Origin: Actinomycetota bacterium
GTDB lineage: Bacteria > Actinomycetota > Actinomycetes > S36-B12 > UBA5976
Length of the DNA: 25,512 nt
NCBI GenBank assembly: GCA_947491175.1
Contig: CANLIF010000003.1
Coordinates: 1-25,512, forward strand
Reading direction: 5' to 3'
Below are positions 16,270-22,860 of this stretch, in pieces (position 1 is the first letter of the stretch; each line of letters opens with the position of its first letter). The notes beneath the pieces were generated by a model. That model did no database searches. It was not told the origin of the DNA and saw nothing but the letters and a program-made list of their open reading frames with translations. The position numbers and the translations under genes are program-made.

Positions 16270-17667
16270 GTGCGCCTTTATGACACTGCAACTCGAGCAG
16301 TACGAGAATTTACCCCGCTAGTTGCGGGCAAAGTATCTATGTACGTCTGTGGCGCAACGGTGCAATCTGCCCCGCATGTTGGACATATTCGATCTGGCGT
16401 CGCTTTTGATGTACTGGCGCGGTGGTTGCGAGTTGCTGGGTATGAAGTAACTCTGGTACGAAATGTGACCGACATCGACGACAAGATTTTGGCAAAGGAA
16501 TCGGTTGAAAATCGACCATGGTGGGCAGTAGCTGCACACTACGAACGGGAATTCCAACGCGCATATGAAATTCTCGGTTGCACGCCACCTACGGTTGAGC
16601 CACGCGCTACTGGGCACATCACGCAAATGATTGAATTGATGCAAACTTTGATCGAGCGTGGGCATGCGTATGCTGCCGATGGCGATGTTTACTTCGATGT
16701 TCGCTCGTTTGCAGATTACGGAAAATTATCGGGACAGAAAATTGATGACCTATTACCAGCTGGCGATTCCGAAGGCGAATCACGCAAGAAAGATTCACGC
16801 GACTTTGCGCTTTGGAAATCTGTAAAGCCTGGTGGACCATCTTGGCCAACTCCTTGGGGAAATGGTCGACCAGGTTGGCACGTTGAATGTTCGGCGATGG
16901 CACGGGCCTACTTAGGTGATGCATTTGATATTCACGGTGGTGGATTGGATTTAGTTTTCCCACATCACGAAAACGAAGTGGCGCAATCCAAAGCAGCTGG
17001 CCAAGATTTTGCAAATTTTTGGTTACACAACGCCTGGGTAACTACAGCTGGCGAAAAAATGTCAAAATCACTTGGTAACTCACTGGTAGTAACAGAAGTT
17101 ACTAAACGAGTTCGACCGATTGAACTTCGTTGGTATCTTGCTAGCGCTCACTATCGCAGCAACTTGGAATTTTCAGATGGCGCATTGCAAGAATCAGCTG
17201 TGGCATTCCAACGAATCGAAAACTTTGTCGAACGCGCCACTGCAATTGTTGGCGAAGTTGATTTTGCTAACTCAGTAATGTGTGCTGACTTTGAAACCGC
17301 CATGAACGAAGATTTAAATGTACCGGCTGCGTTAGCCGCACTTCACGAAGTTGTTGGCGAAGGTAACACTTTGCTTGCCAAGAAAGCTGAGTCTGCTTCA
17401 CTTAAGGGCTGCCTAACTTCAGTTCGTCAGATGCTTGATGTCTTAGGCGTGGATCCACTTTCGCCAACCTGGGCTGATGACAGCAAGAACTCAGAACGAC
17501 TTGAGTCAGCACTCGATTATTTTGTGCAACAATCAATAGCAGTTCGTAACGCTGCTAAAGAAAACAAAAACTTTGACGCTGCCGATGCCATCCGCGATTC
17601 TCTGCGGAATGCTGGCATCGCATTAGAAGACACATCTGATGGTGTGCGCTGGAATCTGGAGAAGTAA
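16270..17667 (+). CDS. cysS: Cysteinyl-tRNA synthetase
   Basis: Charges tRNA-Cys. The 465-residue class I enzyme has the zinc-site Cys27 in MYVCGATVQ, the HIGH motif as HVGH (36-39), VRNVTDIDDKI, GRPGWHVECSAM and HGGGLDLVFPHHENE for the remaining zinc ligands, and KMSKS at 263-267, followed by an anticodon-binding C-terminal region. The related mycothiol ligase MshC also uses a cysteine-adenylate core, but overall length, intact anticodon domain and the ispF-cysS-rlmB order support CysS. Start is a GTG nine bases after the ispF stop, with AGGTAA just upstream. The stop shares one base with the rlmB ATG. Confidence 0.96.
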   Translation: MRLYDTATRAVREFTPLVAGKVSMYVCGATVQSAPHVGHIRSGVAFDVLARWLRVAGYEVTLVRNVTDIDDKILAKESVENRPWWAVAAHYEREFQRAYEILGCTPPTVEPRATGHITQMIELMQTLIERGHAYAADGDVYFDVRSFADYGKLSGQKIDDLLPAGDSEGESRKKDSRDFALWKSVKPGGPSWPTPWGNGRPGWHVECSAMARAYLGDAFDIHGGGLDLVFPHHENEVAQSKAAGQDFANFWLHNAWVTTAGEKMSKSLGNSLVVTEVTKRVRPIELRWYLASAHYRSNLEFSDGALQESAVAFQRIENFVERATAIVGEVDFANSVMCADFETAMNEDLNVPAALAALHEVVGEGNTLLAKKAESASLKGCLTSVRQMLDVLGVDPLSPTWADDSKNSERLESALDYFVQQSIAVRNAAKENKNFDAADAIRDSLRNAGIALEDTSDGVRWNLEK

Positions 17668-18632
17668 TGGCTGGCAATTCCAAGCGCAAGGGTGCAATTC
17701 GCACTTCTAAAAAAGGGGCAAGTGCTGGCTCTGGTGGTCGTGGCAAGCAAAAACTTGAAGGGCGTGGCCCAACACCTAAGGCAACTGAACGCGACAAGCA
17801 TCCGGCGGCCAAGCGAGCCCGCGCGGCTGAGCGAGCTGCAGAAAAGCGCGGTTCAACTCGAGTCAGTCGTCCCCGCGACCGTGACGGAATTGAATGGGTA
17901 GCAGGACGTAACTCAGTTCTTGAAGCGCTGCGCGCCAACATTCCAGCAAATGCGCTCTACATGCAACAGTTCATGGATGCCGATGATCGCGTCAAAGAAA
18001 TTTTGCAGTTGGCTAATGATCGTGGGCTGCCATTCTTGGAGGCACCACGAACTGAATTAGATCGCAATACCGATGGCGCAGTTCACCAAGGTGTGGCGCT
18101 TAGAATCCCGCCATATTCATACCTTGACCCAATCGATCTTCTCGAAGATGCCTTCAATAATGACGAAGCGGCCTTCGTAGTTGCTCTCGATGGTGTGACT
18201 GATCCACGTAACCTAGGCGCGGTGATTCGTTCATCTGCCGCTTTTGGTGTTGATGGCGTTTTGGTTCCAGAGCGTCGGGCCGCTGGTATGACTGCTTCAG
18301 CTTGGAAAACTTCAGCAGGTGCTGCAACGCGAGTTCCAGTCTCCCGCGCAATTAACTTGACGCGCTCGCTAGTTGAATTCAAGCGAGCTGGATGCACAAT
18401 TATCGGACTTGATTCGGATGGTGACAGTTTCGTGCAAGATGTCAGCCAAGAAATCGCAGCTGGTCCGATTGTTTTGGTAGTTGGTGGCGAAGCCACTGGA
18501 ATGTCTCGGTTAGTCCGAGATACTTGCGACATGATCGTTTCAATCCCGATGTTTGACGAGACTGAATCCTTAAACGCAGGTGTTGCCGCTGGAATCGCAC
18601 TTTACGAATTGGCAAAAATTCGCCATCCCTAG
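17667..18632 (+). CDS. rlmB: 23S rRNA (guanosine-2251-2'-O)-methyltransferase RlmB family
   Basis: SPOUT methyltransferase that 2'-O-methylates 23S rRNA with S-adenosylmethionine. The first 75 or so residues are a low-complexity, strongly basic extension rich in Lys, Arg, Gly and Ala, typical of actinobacterial RlmB and probably disordered RNA-binding sequence. The conserved body starts at IEWVAGRNSVLEAL; the SpoU substrate-binding domain is followed by the SPOUT blocks GVTDPRNLGAVIRSSAAFG (from about 175), VVGGEATGMSRLV (from about 272) and SLNAGVAAGIALYEL (from about 301), which form the cofactor knot. It is the last gene of the carD operon, and its ATG overlaps the cysS stop (TAATG). The precise target nucleotide is inferred from family membership. 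Confidence 0.93.
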   Translation: MAGNSKRKGAIRTSKKGASAGSGGRGKQKLEGRGPTPKATERDKHPAAKRARAAERAAEKRGSTRVSRPRDRDGIEWVAGRNSVLEALRANIPANALYMQQFMDADDRVKEILQLANDRGLPFLEAPRTELDRNTDGAVHQGVALRIPPYSYLDPIDLLEDAFNNDEAAFVVALDGVTDPRNLGAVIRSSAAFGVDGVLVPERRAAGMTASAWKTSAGAATRVPVSRAINLTRSLVEFKRAGCTIIGLDSDGDSFVQDVSQEIAAGPIVLVVGGEATGMSRLVRDTCDMIVSIPMFDETESLNAGVAAGIALYELAKIRHP

Positions 18633-18649
18633 CCAAGTCAATTCTCGTT

Positions 18650-18678
18650 TTGGGAATATCTGATTTTTTTCCTAGACT
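18650..18678 (+). promoter_or_regulatory. Promoter for tRNA-Thr
   Basis: TTGGGA (18650-18655) and TAGACT (18673-18678) are separated by 17 bp and lie about 35 bp ahead of the tRNA gene, giving an expected 5' leader near 28 nt for RNase P removal. This is the best-spaced promoter pair in the window. Confidence 0.6.
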
Positions 18679-18712
18679 AGGCAAGCGGAATGTTACTTCG
18701 GTAAGTTTCCCG

Positions 18713-18787
18713 GCCTCCTTAGCTCAGTGGTAGAGCAGCTCACTTGTAATGAGCAGGTCATCCGTTCAAATCGGATAGGGGGCTCCA
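18713..18787 (+). tRNA. tRNA-Thr (anticodon TGT)
   Basis: A complete cloverleaf can be folded by eye. Acceptor GCCTCCT (18713-18719) pairs with AGGGGGC (18777-18783, one T-G pair). The D arm is GCTC/GAGC, and the anticodon stem GCTCA/TGAGC encloses loop CTTGTAA with anticodon TGT at 18745-18747. The T arm is ATCCG/CGGAT around TTCAAAT. The discriminator is T and CCA is encoded (18785-18787). TGT reads ACA threonine codons. It is a single gene between the carD operon and the tetR-haem module. Confidence 0.97.
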
Positions 18788-18810
18788 TAACGTGACTTTC
18801 ACCTCAAATG

Positions 18811-18823
18811 CATGGATTCCATG
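18811..18823. repeat. 13-bp perfect palindrome between tRNA and tetR
   Basis: CATGGATTCCATG has 6-bp arms around one central base. It lies 24 bp after the tRNA and ends 9 bp before the TTGCCT of the proposed tetR promoter, a possible operator position. It has no T-run and is short for a terminator. Confidence 0.4.
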
Positions 18824-18832
18824 GGTTCTGAG

Positions 18833-18866
18833 TTGCCTGCAAAAATTAGTAACTCATAATTAAAGA
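18833..18866 (+). promoter_or_regulatory. Promoter for leaderless tetR transcript
   Basis: TTGCCT (18833-18838) and CATAAT (18855-18860) are 16 bp apart, and the GTG start of tetR follows six bases after the -10. Transcription would therefore start at the first codon. No Shine-Dalgarno sequence is present, which agrees with a leaderless message. Confidence 0.5.
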
Positions 18867-19439
18867 GTGACCTCCAAGATCCGCGACAATCGTCAGGCAG
18901 AGATTTTGGATGCTGCCCTAACGGATATTCGGGCAAATGGTGTCGAGTCGTTAACCATGAGTCGCTTGGCTAAATTGACTGACTTATCCCGTCCTGCGAT
19001 CTACCAATATTTTTCATCACGCGAGCATGTATTAGCTGAACTGCTCATCGATGACCTTGCTGATCTTGTAAATGAAATCGATCGCTATGTCGCACAATTT
19101 GAAGACCCTTTAGAACGCGTACGAGTTTGGGTCAATCGGTCGTTAAAGCATTTAGCCAATGGTGACCATTCGATGATTCGAGAAATCAGTGAGTCATCGC
19201 TGCCAGACGACTCGCGAGAAGTAGTCCGGGTACTGCACGGCCAATTCATGATGAGCTTGATCAGTCCGGTCCGTGAACTTGGAATAACGGCAATGGATTC
19301 TGCATGCCACATGGTTTACAGCGCAGTTCAATCTGCTGCAAAGCGCATCGAAGCCGGTTTTGATTTTGATTTGGAAGCCCAAGCTGCAGAGAATTTTGCA
19401 GTCGCAGGCCTGCTTGGAATCCAAAAGAGCCAACAGTAA
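18867..19439 (+). CDS. TetR/AcrR family transcriptional regulator
   Basis: A 190-residue regulator. The N-terminal helix-turn-helix domain spans roughly 10-55, with ILDAALTDIRANGVESLTMSRLAK cut here as ILDAALTDIRANGVESLT then MSRLAKLTDLSRPAIYQYFS, the standard TetR recognition pattern. The rest is a helical ligand-binding and dimer domain with five histidines, including Cys147-His148-Met149. The ligand is unknown. It converges on the secreted pair of the haem module, and a TetR-style palindrome lies between that pair and hmuT, so it is a plausible local controller. The GTG start is supported by a leaderless promoter. It may also regulate itself through the 18811-18823 palindrome. No ligand should be assumed without testing. 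Confidence 0.9.
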   Translation: MTSKIRDNRQAEILDAALTDIRANGVESLTMSRLAKLTDLSRPAIYQYFSSREHVLAELLIDDLADLVNEIDRYVAQFEDPLERVRVWVNRSLKHLANGDHSMIREISESSLPDDSREVVRVLHGQFMMSLISPVRELGITAMDSACHMVYSAVQSAAKRIEAGFDFDLEAQAAENFAVAGLLGIQKSQQ

Positions 19440-19459
19440 GAAAATTACTGCTGGCTCTT
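19425..19459. terminator. Bidirectional terminator hairpin overlapping the tetR stop
   Basis: AAGAGCCAACAGTAA (19425-19439) and TTACTGCTGGCTCTT (19445-19459) form a 15-bp stem with one mismatch around a GAAAA loop. The left arm includes the tetR TAA stop. On the minus strand the stem is followed directly by TTTTGG, so it should stop transcripts of the secreted pair; on the plus strand the U-tract is only two bases, so efficiency there is less certain. Confidence 0.75.
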
Positions 19460-19486
19460 CGTCTAGTGAAAAAATAGCTAAAACGT

Positions 19487-20230
19487 TTACGAGGTTACTC
19501 TGATGCTTTTGACCGTTGCCCTTAATGGATTAGCGACTGCACTACCCTTTTGAGATAACGTGAGCTTGCAGGTGCCTGCTTTTTTGCCAGTGACTTTGAA
19601 GTTAGTACCACTTATCGCAACACTACAGATGTTGGGTGTTGAGGTTGTGACAACCATCAATAAGTTGGCATTAGTTGTTTTCCTGAAAGAAATATACTTT
19701 CCAACTTTTACGCTTGATGCAATTGTTGGTAAAGTCTGCGTTGCCTTTGGTGTTGGAGTTGGTTTCGCAAATGAAATTGGAACAATTGTGTCTAAGGTAA
19801 AGTCCGTGCTCCCACCCATGTGATCACGTCGAACAAAAACACTGCAGGCGTCAACAGCACAATCGAATTTAGTGGACCCAATTGAAAATGTTCTCAGAAG
19901 CGTTAGCTGATTTTGTTGTGAAGCGATTCCAGAACCCTGGCCACCATTTGTTGTCAGCCAGAGACTGTCTGCCATGCCACTTCGGCAAGTTGCTGCACCT
20001 TGTCGTGGAGATAGCAGAATTGATGCACATTGGTAAACATAGATCCCTTGACCATCTGGTATTCCAGTAACAGAAACACTTACCGCTTCACCTGCAAGCG
20101 CCAAGCTTGTGGTCTTTGATACCGTGACTACTAGTGGCGAGTCAGCATTGGCTGGAGATGAAATCGCTCCACTAGCTACTATCGCCACCGCAGTCACACT
20201 GAGGGCAAGTGACTTGATTAACTTATTCAT
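19487..20230 (-). CDS. Secreted neocarzinostatin-fold-like protein with extra C-terminal Ig-like domain
   Basis: A 247-residue exported protein. The signal peptide spans 1-29 (hydrophobic SLALSVTAVAIVASGA, cleavage expected after ANA). Residues about 33-155 resemble neocarzinostatin/macromomycin: an Ig-like beta pattern with GIYVYQC (Cys68), Cys82, FDCAVDACSVFVRRDH (Cys124, Cys129, His137) and IVPISF closing the domain. A Pro/Thr linker (PTPTPK) leads to a second beta domain with Cys202 and Cys221 (STPNICSV...KAGTCKLTLS), similar to bacterial Ig-like repeats. It lies 41 bp after the shorter paralogue on the same strand, with AAAGGT as ribosome site. Placement beside a haem ABC importer suggests a surface or periplasmic haem-handling role; this is inference. 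No anchor or sortase motif is seen. Confidence 0.75.
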   Translation of the reverse strand: MNKLIKSLALSVTAVAIVASGAISSPANADSPLVVTVSKTTSLALAGEAVSVSVTGIPDGQGIYVYQCASILLSPRQGAATCRSGMADSLWLTTNGGQGSGIASQQNQLTLLRTFSIGSTKFDCAVDACSVFVRRDHMGGSTDFTLDTIVPISFAKPTPTPKATQTLPTIASSVKVGKYISFRKTTNANLLMVVTTSTPNICSVAISGTNFKVTGKKAGTCKLTLSQKGSAVANPLRATVKSIRVTS

Positions 20231-20271
20231 GATTTACCTTTTCTTTTCTATTGATCGAGATGATGGGGTAT

Positions 20272-20775
20272 CTACTTCTTAAACTTCATTGGGATGATTA
20301 CGTCTGCTTTGCGATTTGCTGATTGGGTATGATCGGCTCGCGTCACTACGGCGCACTTCGCAACCGTGCAATCAACTGTTCCTATGTATCGCGAGACCTT
20401 GATCTTGCTTTCAAATCCACCAGACTTTGAAAACGGAACAGCAAGTGATTTTCCGTAGGCAGGTGGGTTTGAAGAAATCCAAACTGAACTAGTGGCACTT
20501 CCAGCAGTGTTAACTCCGCCGCCACAAGGACCGGGCACAGACCCCTTGGCGCCAACAACGCAAAAGGCGAGGTAGATACCAACTTTTTTGTTGTACTTGG
20601 CTCCAGTTACCGTCAAAATTTGTCCATCGCGAACTTCGGTAGCACTTACCGTAAGCGTCTGCCCTGTAGGACCTTTTACTGTCTGCTTAGTGGATTTAGC
20701 CGTGGCAGGAGCGGCAAACAGTGTTGTTGCAATGAACAGCGTCACCCAAGTTAGGTAAAGATTTCTTCTAAGCAT
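20272..20775 (-). CDS. Secreted neocarzinostatin-fold-like protein (single domain)
   Basis: A 167-residue exported protein with signal peptide 1-26 (cleavage expected after ATA). The mature domain shares with its neighbour the pattern GIYLAFC (Cys72), Cys84, SSVWIS, VDCTVAKCAVVTRADH (Cys136, Cys141, His149) and a closing DVIIPMKF. The common CxxxxC and R-x-D-H elements show that the two are paralogues, although overall identity is low. The fold resembles the neocarzinostatin apoprotein; no chromophore gene cluster is present, so antibiotic production is unlikely. It is divergent from hmuT and transcribed first in the pair; TAACTT six bases before the ATG suggests a leaderless start. A role in capturing or passing haem is proposed from position only. 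Confidence 0.75.
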   Translation of the reverse strand: MLRRNLYLTWVTLFIATTLFAAPATAKSTKQTVKGPTGQTLTVSATEVRDGQILTVTGAKYNKKVGIYLAFCVVGAKGSVPGPCGGGVNTAGSATSSVWISSNPPAYGKSLAVPFSKSGGFESKIKVSRYIGTVDCTVAKCAVVTRADHTQSANRKADVIIPMKFKK

Positions 20776-20857
20776 GATTTCAAGTTAGCAAAAATCAGAA
20801 AAGTAACCCTGACACTGTGTCAGGACGAAATTCGCGAAAACGGGGGATACTTGAGCC
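20776..20857. promoter_or_regulatory. Divergent promoters of the haem module
   Basis: Minus strand: TAACTT (read on the complement of 20782-20787) ends six bases before the ATG at 20775, and its expected -35 falls at about 20805-20810. Plus strand: GATACT (20846-20851) ends six bases before the hmuT ATG, and its expected -35 falls at about 20823-20828. Both -35 positions touch the palindrome at 20808-20824. Alternatively GGGGGA (20842-20847) serves as the hmuT ribosome site. No convincing DtxR/IdeR 19-bp box is seen. Confidence 0.45.
20808..20824. promoter_or_regulatory. 17-bp perfect palindromic operator
   Basis: CCTGACACTGTGTCAGG has perfect 8-bp arms around one central base, in the middle of the spacer between the secreted pair and hmuT. 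Length, symmetry and position at both inferred -35 elements are typical of a TetR-family repressor site. The nearby tetR (18867-19439) is the obvious candidate, but binding is inferred. Confidence 0.7.
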
Positions 20858-21865
20858 ATGCAAAATCTTGGCATGTTAGCCAAAATCACAGGCCTAGCCC
20901 TAACAATTTTGCTGATTTCTTCATGTAGCGCCAAAGACAACTCGGGTGGCTCAAATTCAGATACAACTGAAGTTCAAATTAATTTACAATGCTCGGACCA
21001 CATCAAGCCAATGCCGCGCCCGTTACCCAGCTTGCCGATAACAGTGACCACGGTTTCGGGTGAATCAGTTTTAGTATCCTCAGTTGATCGAGTCATAAGT
21101 CTGGCACCCGGAGTTGCTGAAATTATTTGGGCGCTGGGTCTGGGTGATGTGATAGCTGGTAAAGATTTGGTCAGCAGTTATCCCGATTCGGATGTGGCTC
21201 CGACCGTAAACCCAGGGCACGAAGTGGCGCTCGAGATGCTACTAAGCCTGGATCCAGATTTAGTTTTAGCCGACGCTAGCGATGAGAACGCCGATGCAGT
21301 TCAGAAACTAACCGATCTAGGAATACCAGTTGTCGTAATCCCAGAAGCAACATCAGTAAGTGAAATTTCGCCACGCATCATTGCTGTTGCAATTGCATTA
21401 GGTGTTAAGGCAACTGGAGATGAATTAGCTAGTCAGACCGCAGCCAAACTTGCTCTGGTCAGTGCAACTGCGAAATCTGAAACAAAAATCGCATTTTTAT
21501 ATTTGCGTGGCAACGCAGGGGTGTATCTCATCGGTGGCAAAGGAAGCGGCGCTGATTCAATCATTTCTTCACTCGGTGCTAGAGATGCGGGAACTGATTT
21601 AGGAATTGAAGGCTTTGCACCCTTGACTGCAGAAGCACTGGCTAAAGCTAACCCTGATGTCTTGCTAGTCATGAATGAAGGATTGGAATCTGTAGGCGGG
21701 ATCGAAAAGTTGTTGGCGCTTCCTGGAGTGTCAAGTACTTCAGCCGCCCAGAATTCAGCCGTGATTCAAGCAGATGATCGAGTGTTACTTGCATTCGGAC
21801 CACAAACTCCACAAGTGATCTCTTGTCTGGCAGCTCAATTAACAAGTTTCAATGAGTCCGCATGA
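20858..21865 (+). CDS. hmuT: Haem ABC transporter substrate-binding lipoprotein, HmuT family
   Basis: A 335-residue periplasmic-binding-type lipoprotein that should receive haem and deliver it to the permease. The signal ends in a lipobox (LISSC) with Cys23 lipidated. After a Ser/Asn/Gly-rich linker, the class III binding fold shows RVISLAPGVAEIIWALGLGDVIAG and, characteristic of haem rather than siderophore or B12 binders, FLYLRGNAGVYLIGGKGSGADSIISSLGARDAG in shorter recognisable blocks, then PDVLLVMNEGLESVGG. Assignment to the HmuT group rests on this block pattern. It overlaps hmuU by four bases. Start is an ATG; GGGGGA lies ten bases upstream. Confidence 0.88.
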   Translation: MQNLGMLAKITGLALTILLISSCSAKDNSGGSNSDTTEVQINLQCSDHIKPMPRPLPSLPITVTTVSGESVLVSSVDRVISLAPGVAEIIWALGLGDVIAGKDLVSSYPDSDVAPTVNPGHEVALEMLLSLDPDLVLADASDENADAVQKLTDLGIPVVVIPEATSVSEISPRIIAVAIALGVKATGDELASQTAAKLALVSATAKSETKIAFLYLRGNAGVYLIGGKGSGADSIISSLGARDAGTDLGIEGFAPLTAEALAKANPDVLLVMNEGLESVGGIEKLLALPGVSSTSAAQNSAVIQADDRVLLAFGPQTPQVISCLAAQLTSFNESA

Positions 21866-22860
21866 CAAAAGTAAAGCCAACAGTTCTCGTTTCGTTACTT
21901 TCTGGGTTAGTAATTTTGGCCATCTTGGCAAACCTGACAATCGGCGCGTATCAACTTTCCATTTCAGAAATCCTTGATTCGTTTTTCAGGCCAGAGAATG
22001 TGAATCCAATCACGACTTCAATTATTTTTGACATCCGCATCCCACGTCTGGTTTTGGGAATTGCCATTGGAATTTCCTTGGCCGGTGCAACGACGTTAAT
22101 GCAGTCATCTATGCGAAATGTTTTAGCGGATCCGGCATTGCTGGGACTGGCAGCTGCATCAGCACTTGGAGTTGTGGTTGCACTAGTTCTTGGCTTTGAC
22201 TTTGGTGGTGTCGCTGCATTTTTGCTTGCTTTGATCTTTACAGTTATCTCATTTCTACTTTTGTTAGTTGGACATTTTGGAGGAAAGCGAACTTCGGCCC
22301 CTAACACTTTGTTGATTGGTGTTTCCTTAGGTGCATTCTTCCTAGGCTTGCTGGGAGTTCTCGCAACTAGCTTGGACAACCCACAATTGCGAGCCATGAC
22401 CTTGTGGAGTTTTGGCTCGTTAGCACTTGCAACGCAAACGACGTCCGTCATCGCATTAGTCGCTGCAGTCACAGGATTTGTAGCAGCCTGGATTTTTGCT
22501 CCCAAACTGGATTTACTACTGCTGGGTGAGCGAATGGCGAGAACGCTTGGCGTTGAGACCAGAAAGTTAAGAATGATTTCCTTGCTCTTAATTTCACTCC
22601 TCGTTACCGCAGCGGTCTATGGCGCGGGCGTCATCGCATTTCTTGGACTCTTTTCTGTCACCGTTGCCAGAGCACTTGTGGGACCTCGCCATCGTTTGCT
22701 ACTCGTCGTGGGATCTTTGATTTCAGTTCTCACAATTTTGATTTGTGACTTGTTAGCAAGATCAATAATGGCACCAATTGATTTACCAATTGGATTCCTC
22801 ACTTCACTCATAGGCGCTCCAGTTTTGATTTTTGCATTGGCGAGGTCAGCTAATGACTGA
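21862..22860 (+). CDS. hmuU: Haem/iron-chelate ABC transporter permease, FecCD family
   Basis: A 332-residue polytopic membrane protein of the BtuC/FecCD type with about nine or ten hydrophobic segments. Family blocks include IFDIRIPRLVLGIAIGISLAGA, LADPALLGLAAASALG, TLWSFGSLA, the ATPase-contacting region around GERMARTLGV, and GVIAFLGLFSVTVARALVGPRHR. It works as a dimer with the hmuV ATPase and accepts substrate from HmuT. The ATG overlaps the hmuT stop by four bases, and the end overlaps hmuV by eight. Haem specificity comes from the HmuT partner, because permeases alone do not distinguish haem from siderophores or cobalamin. Confidence 0.88.
   Translation: MTKVKPTVLVSLLSGLVILAILANLTIGAYQLSISEILDSFFRPENVNPITTSIIFDIRIPRLVLGIAIGISLAGATTLMQSSMRNVLADPALLGLAAASALGVVVALVLGFDFGGVAAFLLALIFTVISFLLLLVGHFGGKRTSAPNTLLIGVSLGAFFLGLLGVLATSLDNPQLRAMTLWSFGSLALATQTTSVIALVAAVTGFVAAWIFAPKLDLLLLGERMARTLGVETRKLRMISLLLISLLVTAAVYGAGVIAFLGLFSVTVARALVGPRHRLLLVVGSLISVLTILICDLLARSIMAPIDLPIGFLTSLIGAPVLIFALARSAND

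Noticed and set aside
20741..20772. DtxR/IdeR iron box (TTAGGTAAAG...) upstream of hmuT
   Set aside because: Only the left half resembles the 19-bp consensus, it lies inside the signal-peptide coding region of the secreted gene, and the right half does not match.
19487..20775. Enediyne antibiotic apoproteins (neocarzinostatin itself)
   Set aside because: The fold resembles neocarzinostatin, but there is no polyketide or other biosynthetic gene nearby, and the neighbouring genes encode haem import.
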